This document shows, piece after piece, positions 8,977 through 18,600 of a stretch of DNA of 64,000 bases (position 1 is the first letter of the stretch; every line of letters starts with the position of its first letter). A program made the position numbers and the translations under genes. This DNA comes from an uncultured Mucilaginibacter sp. (GTDB lineage: Bacteria; Bacteroidota; Bacteroidia; Sphingobacteriales; Sphingobacteriaceae), in the NCBI RefSeq assembly GCF_903893715.1, contig NZ_CAITNG010000081.1:1-64000 (forward strand), written 5' to 3'. Below the pieces are notes generated by a model that ran no database searches, was not told the origin of the DNA, and saw only the letters and a program-made list of their open reading frames with translations.

Positions 8977-10128
8977 ATGAAAAACACTTTGACCGGCCTC
9001 TTTTTAATGGTACTAATGATTAGTTCGTTCTCGTTAAAAGCTCAACAATATAACGTAAACGATGCTGCACTGATCGACATGTACCAAAACCAACGCTTTA
9101 TGGATGCGGTTGATTACCTAAAAAAGAACTGCCCTGAACCAATAACCAATATCAAGATACTAAGCCGGTTTGCGTATGCCTACCAAATGGCCGGGAAAGC
9201 GTTGCAAGCCGAAACTTATTATAAGCGGATGTACGACCAGGACTCGACCAGCGTGCCTGTTTTGCTCAGCCTTGCGGGAATCAATGCAGGCCGCGAAAAT
9301 AAATCCCAAGCGATTTACTTTTACGAGAAAGCAAGTAATATCGACAAAAATAACTTTCAGGTGTACAAGCAATTGGGGCATTTATATTTGGAAAAGGCAG
9401 ATACACTGAATGCTCTAAAAAACCTCTCGAAGGCTAATTATATTGACGCTGAAGAACCCGATGTTGCAACCGACCTGAGCGCAGTGCTTATTGCATCCAA
9501 AAAATTGAAACAGGCTGAAGGTATTTTGACACGCGCACTTGCCGCCGATTCGACCAATTTGCTTTTGCTTAGGCAGGTAGTTAACTTACAATACAATGCA
9601 AATCGGTTTAAAGAAACGATTGTTACCTGCAACAAAATTATCGAACAAGGCGACCAATCAGTAGGTGTCATCAGCAAATTGGGCAATTCGTACTACAAGC
9701 TTAAGAACCATGAATGCTGTATCGAATCATTCGCTATGCTGCCTGATATTTACCAAACTGAGGGTACTTACTACCTGGTTGCCATGAGTTATAAAGCACT
9801 GAAAAAATACAAACCAGCATTAGATAATTTCGACAATGCTTTAAAACAGGCGATATCCCCTTACACAGATAGCTATTATGATGAAATTGCAGATATTGAC
9901 GATACGCTAAACCAATTTAAAACAGAAGCCGCCAACTATCAAAAAAGCTTGTTTTTTAAAGAAAGCGGTACAATATATTATTCGTTGGCCAGCTTGTACG
10001 ACAAGCAACTCCACGACAAAAAAAGTGCCTTAAAATACTACAAGAAATACCTCGACTCCAAACCACCCGAAAAAGAACACGAGTACGTTGCTTACGTGCA
10101 AAGCAGGATAGTAGAGTTAAAGAAATGA
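8977..10128 (+). CDS. Exported tetratricopeptide-repeat protein
   Basis: The ATG at 8977 is chosen over a TTG six bases upstream; the product is 383 residues with a signal peptide ending near LKAQQYN. The rest is a string of TPR-like helical pairs, for example KIYYFYEKASNIDKNN-like and KQLGHLYLEKADTLNALK repeats spaced about 34 residues apart. Such proteins are periplasmic or outer-membrane-associated scaffolds; the partner cannot be read. It is transcribed alone, and its 3' end is 1 bp from the convergent proline dehydrogenase gene with no obvious terminator. Confidence 0.8.
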   Translation: MKNTLTGLFLMVLMISSFSLKAQQYNVNDAALIDMYQNQRFMDAVDYLKKNCPEPITNIKILSRFAYAYQMAGKALQAETYYKRMYDQDSTSVPVLLSLAGINAGRENKSQAIYFYEKASNIDKNNFQVYKQLGHLYLEKADTLNALKNLSKANYIDAEEPDVATDLSAVLIASKKLKQAEGILTRALAADSTNLLLLRQVVNLQYNANRFKETIVTCNKIIEQGDQSVGVISKLGNSYYKLKNHECCIESFAMLPDIYQTEGTYYLVAMSYKALKKYKPALDNFDNALKQAISPYTDSYYDEIADIDDTLNQFKTEAANYQKSLFFKESGTIYYSLASLYDKQLHDKKSALKYYKKYLDSKPPEKEHEYVAYVQSRIVELKK

Positions 10129-10129
10129 A

Positions 10130-11332
10130 TTATATCCCTCGCCTTTTTTTCTCCTTTGCTATCAAGCCAAGCTCCCGGCTCATTTGGCCGGATATGGCCG
10201 TATTCTCTTCGGCACGCCTGAAAAGATAAGGCAGCACCGCCTCGACAGGGCCATAGGGCACATATTTGGCCACGTTGTAATTGGCATCGGCAAGGTTAAA
10301 GCTCAGGTTATCGCTCATACCTAACAATTGCGAAAAATACACGCTCGGGTGGTTATGGTCAACTTTATGCGTGTTTAGCAGGTCGACTAAAAACCGGCAG
10401 CTATCTTCGTTATGGGTTCCAGCAACAAACGCCACATGCTTTATATTGGCTATACAAAACTCCATCGCGCTATTATAATCATAGTCGGTGGCTTGTTTTG
10501 TAGTTTGTATGGGCGACGGATAACCATTGTCGGCAGCACGCTTGCGTTCTTTTTCCATATACGCGCCGCGAACCAGTTTAGCGCCAAAATAAAACCCCTC
10601 GTCTATTGCTGTAGTGGCATGCTTTCTTAACGATTCCAGCTTATCATGCCTGTACAATTGGTAAGTGTTATAAACTATGGGGCGGGTTTTGTTATACTCC
10701 CGCATCATATTGAGCGCTAAGGCATCGATGGTGTCCTGTATCCAACTTTCCTCAGCATCTATCATTACGGGTATATCCAAGTCGAAAGCGGTTTCACAAA
10801 TATCATTGAACCTGCCTTTGGCTCTGGAAAATTCGTTTTGTTCGGCTTCGGTCAATGTTTGCCCAGCATCCAATTTTTCGAGCAAACCAAAGCGTACAAC
10901 ACCGGTTGGCTTAAATACGGTAAGCGGAATAGCCGGGTCGCCAACCGCGCGGTAGATAATGCGGATAATTTCGTCGCGGGTTTCATCAAAAACCTGTTCG
11001 TCGTCTTCGCCTTCAACCGAGTAATCTAATATGGTACCCACTTTGCCTTGGTGCAGGTTGTTGATTGCCTGCGTGCAGCCATTAATCGTTTCGCCGCCGC
11101 AAAAATGCTTGAAAATGGTGGCGCGGATAATACCTTTGATGGGCAAGCGTATCTTTAAAGCGAAGTTGGTGATAGGCGGGCCCACCCGCACAAAGAAATT
11201 GATGTTTATCAGCTTGAAAAGCCAATATGCACGCCGCAAAGCAGCATTTGAAGTATGGCGGAAGGCTATTTCGGTGTTTTCAAAAGAAAGGCCACCCTCA
11301 GGCGAAGGGGTATCGGTTTCATGGATCAGCAT
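10130..11332 (-). CDS. Proline dehydrogenase
   Basis: A 400-residue monofunctional proline dehydrogenase with the FAD-binding beta/alpha-barrel. Key segments are the LDYSVEGED region, the MIDAEESW strand, GAKLVRGAYMEKER, and the C-terminal YVPYGPVEAVLPYLFRRAEEN, whose paired arginines bind the proline carboxylate in this family. It oxidises proline to pyrroline-5-carboxylate and passes electrons to the membrane quinone pool. The length fits the short PRODH form found in Bacteroidota, without the P5C dehydrogenase domain of PutA. A TAnnTTTG element lies directly upstream of the ATG, which would make the transcript nearly leaderless. Confidence 0.93.
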   Translation of the reverse strand: MLIHETDTPSPEGGLSFENTEIAFRHTSNAALRRAYWLFKLININFFVRVGPPITNFALKIRLPIKGIIRATIFKHFCGGETINGCTQAINNLHQGKVGTILDYSVEGEDDEQVFDETRDEIIRIIYRAVGDPAIPLTVFKPTGVVRFGLLEKLDAGQTLTEAEQNEFSRAKGRFNDICETAFDLDIPVMIDAEESWIQDTIDALALNMMREYNKTRPIVYNTYQLYRHDKLESLRKHATTAIDEGFYFGAKLVRGAYMEKERKRAADNGYPSPIQTTKQATDYDYNSAMEFCIANIKHVAFVAGTHNEDSCRFLVDLLNTHKVDHNHPSVYFSQLLGMSDNLSFNLADANYNVAKYVPYGPVEAVLPYLFRRAEENTAISGQMSRELGLIAKEKKRRGI

Positions 11333-11336
11333 ACGG

Positions 11337-11344
11337 CAAATTTA
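11337..11344 (-). promoter_or_regulatory. Putative -7 element of the proline dehydrogenase gene
   Basis: The minus strand reads TAAATTTG only 4 bases before the start codon at 11332. A start site 5-7 bases downstream of this element would fall on or next to the ATG, implying a leaderless or very short leader. Confidence 0.4.
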
Positions 11345-11385
11345 TAAAATGTAACATATATTAAAGCTTTATCCGTTGAATAGTT

Positions 11386-11393
11386 TATTTTTG
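11386..11393 (+). promoter_or_regulatory. Putative -7 element of the S4-aroB operon
   Basis: The plus strand reads TATTTTTG, an exact TAnnTTTG match, 8 bases before the ATG at 11402. The leader would again be very short. Together with the opposite-strand element at 11337-11344 it defines a compact divergent promoter region of under 70 bp. Confidence 0.45.
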
Positions 11394-11401
11394 CGCTTCT
11401 G

Positions 11402-11608
11402 ATGATTGAGTTTAAACTTACCGAAGAATTTATCCCGATGATTCAATTATTGAAGGCCACCAACCTGGTACAAACAGGTGGCGAAGCCCAAATAGTTGTA
11501 ACAGAGGGCGAAGTAAAATACAACGGCACCGTTGACTACCGCAAACGCCTCAAAGTGAGAGCGGGCGATATAGTGGAGTTTCGGGGCAACAAAATTTTGA
11601 TCAAGTAA
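11402..11608 (+). CDS. Small RNA-binding S4-domain protein
   Basis: A 68-residue protein that is essentially one S4 domain: QLLKATNLVQTGGEAQIVV, then a GEVKYNG turn, then RKRLKVRAGDIVEF. It resembles the stand-alone YaaA/YbcJ-type S4 proteins that bind structured RNA, often on ribosomes. The start at 11402 gives the usual N-terminus EFKLTEEFIPM. It precedes aroB by 3 bp and is presumably co-transcribed with it; a functional link to aromatic synthesis is not known. Confidence 0.88.
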   Translation: MIEFKLTEEFIPMIQLLKATNLVQTGGEAQIVVTEGEVKYNGTVDYRKRLKVRAGDIVEFRGNKILIK

Positions 11609-11611
11609 CAA

Positions 11612-12685
11612 ATGAATACCTTACAAAGCATAGACTATCCCATCTATTTCAACAATATATCTGCCGAGCTGAACAGGTTTATAAAGCAGGGCAACTACTC
11701 GCGCTTTTTTGTGTTAACCGACGAGCATACTGCCAAATACTGCCTGCCTTTATTGATTGAAAACCTGGATGATAACGACAATTACGACCTGATTGAAATA
11801 AACGCAGGCGAAGAAAGCAAGAGTATCGACTTTTGCGTAGGAATTTGGAAGATGCTCATCGATTTCGGTGCCGACCGTAATAGCCTGCTGATTAATCTTG
11901 GTGGCGGTGTAATTACCGACTTGGGTGGCTTTGCAGCATCAACCTATAAACGCGGTATCGATTTTGTACATGTGCCTACTACACTTTTGGCGCAAGTTGA
12001 TGCCTCGGTAGGTGGTAAAAACGGTATCGATATTTTCAATCTAAAAAACATTATTGGCACTTTTACGCAACCCAAAGCTGTATTTATTGAGCATCGCTTT
12101 TTATCAACCTTGCCCGCAAGGCAGGTAAAATCAGGTTTGGCCGAAATGTTGAAACACGGCCTCATAGCCGATGCCGCTTACTGGCAAAAACTAAAACAAA
12201 GCGACCTTGAAAACCTGAACCCCGAGCTGATATACGATTCGATAGCCATTAAAAACGACGTGGTGATAGCCGATCCCAAAGAACGCGGCCTTCGCAAGAT
12301 CCTTAATTTTGGACATACTATTGGCCATGCTATCGAAAGCTATTCGCTGAACAATGATGAGAACCCCTTAACACATGGCGAGGCCGTTGTAGCCGGCATG
12401 ATATGCGAGACTTATCTTTCGCACCAAAAATGCGGGCTTTCCCTTACCGCGATGCAGGAAATTATCGATACACTGCTTGGCTTATATGGCAAATATCCAT
12501 TGGACGAATCAACTTTCGGCCAGCTGAACGATACCATGCGCAAAGATAAAAAGAACCAGGGCGGTAAAATCAATTGCTCGTTGTTGTCCAATATTGGTCA
12601 ATGCGAGATAGACAATGTGTGCACCGACGAAGAGCTTTGCGACAGCTTAAAATACTACGCTTCTTTAGAGTTCGAAAAAGCCTGA
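11612..12685 (+). CDS. aroB: 3-dehydroquinate synthase
   Basis: A 357-residue enzyme of the shikimate pathway that converts DAHP to 3-dehydroquinate using NAD and a metal ion. The NAD site GGGVITDLGGFAAS (about residues 97-110) and the following YKRGIDFVHVPTTLLAQVD with DASVGGKNGID are classic. The metal ligands are Glu178 in GLAEMLKHG, a histidine in FGHTIGHAIE, and a histidine in THGEAV. The length matches the family. It is the middle gene of a three-gene unit (S4 protein, aroB, small membrane protein). Confidence 0.97.
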   Translation: MNTLQSIDYPIYFNNISAELNRFIKQGNYSRFFVLTDEHTAKYCLPLLIENLDDNDNYDLIEINAGEESKSIDFCVGIWKMLIDFGADRNSLLINLGGGVITDLGGFAASTYKRGIDFVHVPTTLLAQVDASVGGKNGIDIFNLKNIIGTFTQPKAVFIEHRFLSTLPARQVKSGLAEMLKHGLIADAAYWQKLKQSDLENLNPELIYDSIAIKNDVVIADPKERGLRKILNFGHTIGHAIESYSLNNDENPLTHGEAVVAGMICETYLSHQKCGLSLTAMQEIIDTLLGLYGKYPLDESTFGQLNDTMRKDKKNQGGKINCSLLSNIGQCEIDNVCTDEELCDSLKYYASLEFEKA

Positions 12686-12715
12686 TTGACAAGGGGATTT
12701 ACCCAAAAAAGTAGC

Positions 12716-12967
12716 ATGAAGAAAGCCTACGAGCAACAAGTTAAAAAGATACTGTTAGCTGCCTTTGTTATCCTCAATGTCTCTTATTTGCTGGTCAACA
12801 AGCTGCTATTCGGTATCATGATCAAACCTGATCAAGCACCTTCATGGTTGATGTGGGCCTCCTTTTATACCGTTATGGCTCTTTTGGGATGGTTTACCTA
12901 CATATGGTTCATCCGGGCGGAAAAAAATACAAAACCCGCTCAACAGGAAAGCCAAAGCCAGGCATAA
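12716..12967 (+). CDS. Small two-helix membrane protein, function unknown
   Basis: The ATG at 12716 is used rather than a TTG fused to the aroB stop. The 83-residue product has two membrane segments (ILLAAFVILNVSYLLV and the WASFYTVMALLGWFTYIWFI region) and a polar Gln/Lys-rich tail. I do not recognise a family. It is 30 bp downstream of aroB and is followed by a terminator, so it is the last gene of that unit. Confidence 0.65.
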   Translation: MKKAYEQQVKKILLAAFVILNVSYLLVNKLLFGIMIKPDQAPSWLMWASFYTVMALLGWFTYIWFIRAEKNTKPAQQESQSQA

Positions 12968-12969
12968 AA

Positions 12970-13001
12970 AAAGGGCGGATGTTTTAAACACCCGCCCTTT
13001 T
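12970..13001. terminator. Bidirectional terminator after the aroB unit
   Basis: A hairpin with arms AAAGGGCGG and CCGCCCTTT and an inner TGTTT/AAACA pairing, flanked by A-runs on the left and T-rich sequence on the right. It lies between the convergent small membrane protein and M1 peptidase genes and can end both. Confidence 0.85.
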
Positions 13002-13020
13002 CATTTCCATATATGGCGCC

Positions 13021-15027
13021 TTATTTGGCAACTGGCTTATATACGTTGTTTTTCAGGTCCACATCCGGCAGGTGGCCATACGGGTCGAGCGTAACGCTTT
13101 CGATGGCTGAGGTTGATGGATATTTGAACGTCCATACAGCTCCACGCTGAAATATGTTAACCGGCAGTTTTAACACCTCGGTTTTACCGCCTACCTGAAC
13201 TATCTTTATCTCTACCGGCATCACCAGCTTCTCTTTGTTTACAATGGTGATGTAGGCGCCTTTTGACGGATCGCTATCGCTCACATATTTTACGCCGCCA
13301 ATAGCTTGGTCAAGCTTCCAGGTGGTAAAAAACCAGCCTTTCCAAAACCAGTTCAGGTCCTCGCCCGACGCGCTGTTCATGGCACGGAAAAAGTCGTATG
13401 GCGTAGGGTGTTTCATGGCCCAATACTTCACATAATAGTTAAAGGCATAATCAAATCGGTCGTGCCCTAAAACCAGGTTACGCAGCATGTCCAAACCTAA
13501 CGATGTTTTGTTATAGTAAGCACCATAATCGCGCAGGTTCATCGCTTCAGGAGGGGTCATCAGCGGGTCGAGGTTGCGTGAAAACTGACGCAAGATGTTC
13601 CGAGCCGATGTACTCACGGTATCAAAATACTCACCTTTGTTAAACTTCTCCGTCGAATACTCGTTGATGAAGGTGTTAAAACCTTCGTCTTGCCACATAT
13701 ACTTACGTTCGTTCGAGCCAACGATCATCGGGAACCAGTTGTGCCCTATTTCATGGGTGATATCTCCCCAAAGACCTCTCCCGCCAAGGTTATCCAAACA
13801 GAAAATAATACCGGGATACTCCATGCCCAAGGCCACTCCGGCCACACTAACAGCCGAGTTCCATGGGTACTCGATGTATTTGCCCGAATAGATTTCGATG
13901 CTGTATTTCAAATACTCGGTGGAGCGGCCCCAAGATGCGGATACGCTGCTACCCAAGCTTTCAACAGGGTAGGCCGACTGTGCTATACCTTTACGCCCCG
14001 AGGGGAAGTTGATCCTTGCGGCATCCCAGATAAAGGCTTTTGACGCTGCCCATGATACATCGCGGCTGTTCAACATTTTAAAGTGCCAGGTGCGGGTTTT
14101 GCCGATACCAAATTTGGTGGCTGCCTGCGCTACCTCTTCCGGCTTGATGATCATTACCGTTTTATCGCTTTTCCGTGCTTCGGCAATACGGCCTAACTGG
14201 GTTGGGGTGAGTACCTGGGCTGCATTTTGCAGGTCGCCCGATCCTACTACCGTCATATCGCTTGGCGCGGTAATGTAGTAGTCAAAATCGCCGTACTCGC
14301 AGTAAAACTCGCCTAAGCCCATATAAGGCAGCGTGTTCCAGCCTTCTATCTCATCGTACACGCACATGCGTGGGTACCATTGGGCAATCTCGTAAACTAC
14401 GCCTTGTTTAAAGGTTTTGCGGCCCATACGGTCGGCACCGTAAAACGGTATCGAAAAATCGTAGTTCACTTTTACCTGTATTTTGCCGCCATTGGCTGCC
14501 ATCGGTGTTTTTAGGCGCACCTGCATACGCGCGTCGCTAATTACCGGTGTAACATTATAGCTTTTGCCCATATAAGTAACCGTTACCGATTGGATATGAT
14601 AACCGCCGCGGCTAAAGCCGCGCACGTCAAACCTGTCGCCGCTAACGGGTGTAGTGGCAGCTCCGCGCGAGTCGGGCTTGAACAAATTTTGGTCCAACTG
14701 AAACCAAAGGTGGTCCAATTGGTCGGGGCTGTTATTGGTATACGATACCGTTACCTGGCCGGTAACCGTAGTATCTGTTGGCAGTTCGTTCAGGCTGGCT
14801 TTTATCTGGTAATCGGCACGGTTTTGCCAGTATTTTGGACCCGGCTTACCGCTTGCACTGCGCAACTCGCTGCCCGGCGTTGGCCAGGTAATGGGGCCAA
14901 AAGCGTCCTGATGTTCATAGTGGATTGAATCGGGTTGGGCGCCTGTTTGCGCCATCAGGTTTGCATTGCCCAGCATCAAAGCCGGTGCAAGCAGCAAACC
15001 AAATAATCTTGATTTAAGGTGTCGCAT
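13021..15027 (-). CDS. Exported M1-family zinc metallopeptidase
   Basis: A 668-residue protein with a signal peptide (about residues 1-27, ending LMAQ). The gluzincin motif HEIGHNW is at about 425-431, with the third zinc ligand 18 residues on at Glu448 (WQDEGFNTF). This is the HExxH-18-E signature of M1 aminopeptidases. The N-terminal half is a beta-rich domain, and a GLGEFYCEYGDFDYYI segment precedes the catalytic core. M1 enzymes release N-terminal amino acids; the signal peptide places this one in the periplasm or on the surface. It is monocistronic. Confidence 0.92.
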   Translation of the reverse strand: MRHLKSRLFGLLLAPALMLGNANLMAQTGAQPDSIHYEHQDAFGPITWPTPGSELRSASGKPGPKYWQNRADYQIKASLNELPTDTTVTGQVTVSYTNNSPDQLDHLWFQLDQNLFKPDSRGAATTPVSGDRFDVRGFSRGGYHIQSVTVTYMGKSYNVTPVISDARMQVRLKTPMAANGGKIQVKVNYDFSIPFYGADRMGRKTFKQGVVYEIAQWYPRMCVYDEIEGWNTLPYMGLGEFYCEYGDFDYYITAPSDMTVVGSGDLQNAAQVLTPTQLGRIAEARKSDKTVMIIKPEEVAQAATKFGIGKTRTWHFKMLNSRDVSWAASKAFIWDAARINFPSGRKGIAQSAYPVESLGSSVSASWGRSTEYLKYSIEIYSGKYIEYPWNSAVSVAGVALGMEYPGIIFCLDNLGGRGLWGDITHEIGHNWFPMIVGSNERKYMWQDEGFNTFINEYSTEKFNKGEYFDTVSTSARNILRQFSRNLDPLMTPPEAMNLRDYGAYYNKTSLGLDMLRNLVLGHDRFDYAFNYYVKYWAMKHPTPYDFFRAMNSASGEDLNWFWKGWFFTTWKLDQAIGGVKYVSDSDPSKGAYITIVNKEKLVMPVEIKIVQVGGKTEVLKLPVNIFQRGAVWTFKYPSTSAIESVTLDPYGHLPDVDLKNNVYKPVAK

Positions 15028-15678
15028 TACTTTTATTTTGTTGAACTACAAATAAACCAAATATGTTGGACTTAACAACAATCCGCCAATTCAAAATTCA
15101 GTAACAATTTAGGTATCTAACATTTTTCAGCCCCCCAAGCAGGGGGGAAAAAGTAAGATATATTTCACAAATCTATCCATCATCCTCACTGACAAATTTT
15201 CCAATGACTTAATGACCCAATGATCAATGCCTTACACAGGGGGAAAAAGTAGGAAATATTTCACAAATCCATCCATCATCCTCTCTAACAAATTTTCCAA
15301 TGACTTAATGGCCCAATGACTAATCCTTCACACCGGGGGGGATTTTGTAAGAAATATTTCACGTCTGTCTATCCTTATTCTTTGCTCCTTATTCTTTATG
15401 CAAAACTATACAAGGTACAAAAAATCGCCTGTATTTCCAAAAAAGCAACCAAATCCGCAACAAAAAAAAGGAGCATTCATCATATTTTTTTGTCCTGCCG
15501 CAGTCATTTAGTCCTCAATCGTTCTTCAAACAGCGATTTACCAAACAATCCAAAACCTCACAGTTAATATATTTTCTTTTTTTTTAAAAATTCATCATAT
15601 TTTTTAACTAACTTTATAACATAAACGCCCACTGCCGGTCCCTTTTTCCGGATTACAACTGCTCTTTAAATCCCCGTT
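15028..15678. other. Intergenic stretch with tandem repeats, no gene seen
   Basis: About 650 bp between divergent genes. The middle (15141-15362) is a tandem repeat described separately. From 15440 on it is A/T-rich with long A- and T-runs and no recognisable coding sequence. An 83-codon open frame at 15316-15567 crosses the repeat and looks spurious. Confidence 0.7.
15141..15362. repeat. Tandem direct repeat, about 97 bp unit, 2.3 copies
   Basis: Unit A runs about 15141-15237, unit B about 15238-15333, and a partial third copy about 15334-15362. Each begins with a G-run followed by AAAAAGTAAG-like sequence, TATTTCACAAATC, CATCCATCATCCTC and ACAAATTTTCCAATGACTTA. Corresponding points are offset by 96-98 bp. 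Inside each unit is a smaller octamer-like repeat built on AATGACTT, AATGACCC and AATGATC. Confidence 0.85.
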
Positions 15679-18600
15679 ATGTTGCCCGTAGTACCACATC
15701 ATATCATAGCCATTGGCGCTTCCGCGGGGGGAATGGAAGAGATTAACGCATTCTTCGATCATACACCTTTAGACGGCGTTTCGTATATCATCATCCAGCA
15801 CCTGTCGTCCGATTTTAAAAGCCGGATGGTCGAATTGTTGGCCAAGCACAGCAAGCTCGATGTTATTGAAGCTACCGACGGTATGACTGTGGAATGTAAC
15901 CTGGTCTACCTCATTCCGAACGATAAATACATGGTCATCCGCGAGGGTAAATTATTCCTCGCCGATAAAGAAAAAACCAAAGCACCGCACCTCACCATCA
16001 ACCGTTTCTTTACTTCGCTGGCCGAATATTGCGGTAAAAAAGCCATAGCCATTGTTTTGTCAGGTCTTGGGTCAGATGGTACCGAAGGGATAAAAGCGAT
16101 AAAAAAGGCGGGAGGCATGGTGATAGCCCGTAACCCCGAAACCTCCGATTTTGGAAGCATGCCGTCGCACGCTATTGCAACGGGCATGGTCGATTTTGTA
16201 CTGGAGCCCGAATTAATGCCAAATGCTATTGAGGATTATGTAAAGTACGGAACCGAACTGGTAACCGATAGCAAAGCGGATGAAAAAAGCCTCAAAGCCA
16301 TCCTTAACCTTATAAAAGATAAACTACCGCTCGATTTTTCTGAATATAAGCAAAGCACCATATTGCGCCGTACCTTAAGGCGGGCAGCACAGCATAACTT
16401 TTCGACCTTGGGCGACTACCTGGTTTTTTTAAAGAAAACGCCCGAGGAAATAGAGGCCCTGGCCAAAGACTTCCTCATCAGCGTAACCTCTTTTTTTAGG
16501 GACCCTGCCGCCTTTGAATATATCGAAACCAAGATATTTCCAAAGATTTTAGAAAAACTGGCCCCCGGAGAGGAATTAAAAATGTGGGTGGCAGGTTGCG
16601 CAACAGGCGAAGAAGTGTACTCCATCGGCATATTGATCTCAGAGCTGCTTGTCGGACCATTGAAAGATACCGTGGTGAAATTATTTGCTACCGATATTGA
16701 CAGTGCGGCTTTGGCTTATGCAGGTAAGGGGGTTTACCCGTCGGCTATTGCCAAAAGTATTTCGCCGCAGCGTTTGGAAAAGTATTTTACAAGAGATGGC
16801 GAAAACTATCGCATCAGTCCGGCTATACGTAAAATGGTCATCTTCGCCCAGCACGATTTGATTAAAAATCCTCCGTACTGCAATATGCAGTTTATCAGCT
16901 GCCGCAACTTGCTCATTTACATGACACCCATATTGCAAAAAAAGGTGTTTGCCATGTTGCTTTTTGGCCTTAAAATGGATGGATACCTCTTTTTAGGCTC
17001 CAGCGAAAACCCCGCGCCCATTATACGCAACCTCGAAGTGGTCAACAAAAAATGGAAGATTTATCGCAATCTCGAAACCAAGCGGGCGATGAGTTTTGAT
17101 GCTTTTTCATTCCCCGAACTGCCCGATAGCAAGCGTGCCAGGGCTGCCTTCGCGGGAGAATACCCTACTTATAACGCCGATTTAACATTGGCCGAGACCA
17201 TGCAGGAAAGCCTTGCCATAGGCTTGGGGTATTTAGCCGTTTGTGTTGATGAAGACAACCACGTTGTAAAATCTTATGGGCATACCGCGCCATATTTATT
17301 GCCTAAACTCTTTAACTCAAGCCTTACCGATCTTTTGCCCAAACCCCTGGCTTTGGCGTTCAATACTTTGAGCCGCCAGGCCATTGCCGATAATAAAAAG
17401 ACTACCGTAACAGGTATAAGAATTAAACACGCAGGCGGAGGGGTGATAAAAGTCGATCTGTCGGTGAGCCCGCTGCGTCAAAAAAACAGCCCGCAGCAAT
17501 GGTTGCTGGTTACTTTTAGCGAAGACAAAAGCGATCAACCCGATGCTTTGGCAACCAATGTTTTTGATGAACAGGCCAACCTGGATAAATACACCTTAAA
17601 CCTCGAAGATGAGGTAAAAGAGCTCAAAATAAAGCTGCATTCCCTGCGCGAGCAATTGGATGCCTCGAACGAGAACATGCAATCGTTTAACGAAGAGTTG
17701 CTCTCGGCCAACGAAGAGATGCAGAGTACTAACGAAGAAATGCAGTCGGTAAACGAAGAGCTGGATACCATTAATTCCGATTATCAGCAAAAAAACAAGG
17801 AATTGCTCGAAATCAACGACGACCTGAACAACTATTTCAGGAGCAACGTAAACGGGCAGTTGTTTATTGATAACGACTTGTTGTTGATGAAGTTTTCGCC
17901 GGGGGCGGTAAAACAGATCAACCTGTTGGAGAGCGACATTGGCCGCCCGCTTAGCAACATCTCCACCAATATCAAGTTCGAAACTATAATCGAAGATATT
18001 AAAACAGTGTTGGCAGAAGGGGGCATCATTACCAAAGAAATAGAAACTAACAATGGGCGTTGGTACCAAATCATGACGATGCCCTACGTGCAGCAAGCCG
18101 AAAATAAAAACAGCGGTGCTGTAATTACCTTTAACGACATTACCGAACTGAAAAAAGCCCAGCAAGAACTCAACGAGAAAAACAAAAGCTTGCTCCGGGT
18201 AAATGCCGACCTCGATAATTTTATCCATGCCGCCTCGCACGATTTGCTGGCGCCGCTGGGCAATATCGAAACGAGCATCAATATCATGAACAGGGTGGCC
18301 TTGAGCGGCGCCAAACTGAATGATTTCCTGAACATCATCAACACCTCTGTCAAAAAATTCCGTGCGTTGATTACCGACATCTCTACGATTGCAAAGGTTG
18401 AAGCTGATATGGCGATGATGGAGATGGTTAATATGGACGAAATCGTTAACAATATCGAGTGGAGCCTTGAAGATAAAATCATGTTGTCAGGCGCCGTTAT
18501 CAGCCGTAACCTGGCCGTCAAACAGGTCAGGTTTTCAAAAAAGAACATGCGCAGTATTGTATATAATTTAGTCTCCAACGCTATTAAATTTAATCGGGGT

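Noticed and set aside
15316-15567. 83-codon open frame before the CheB-CheR hybrid
   Set aside because: It begins inside the tandem repeat and continues through low-complexity A/T sequence; no protein-like pattern.
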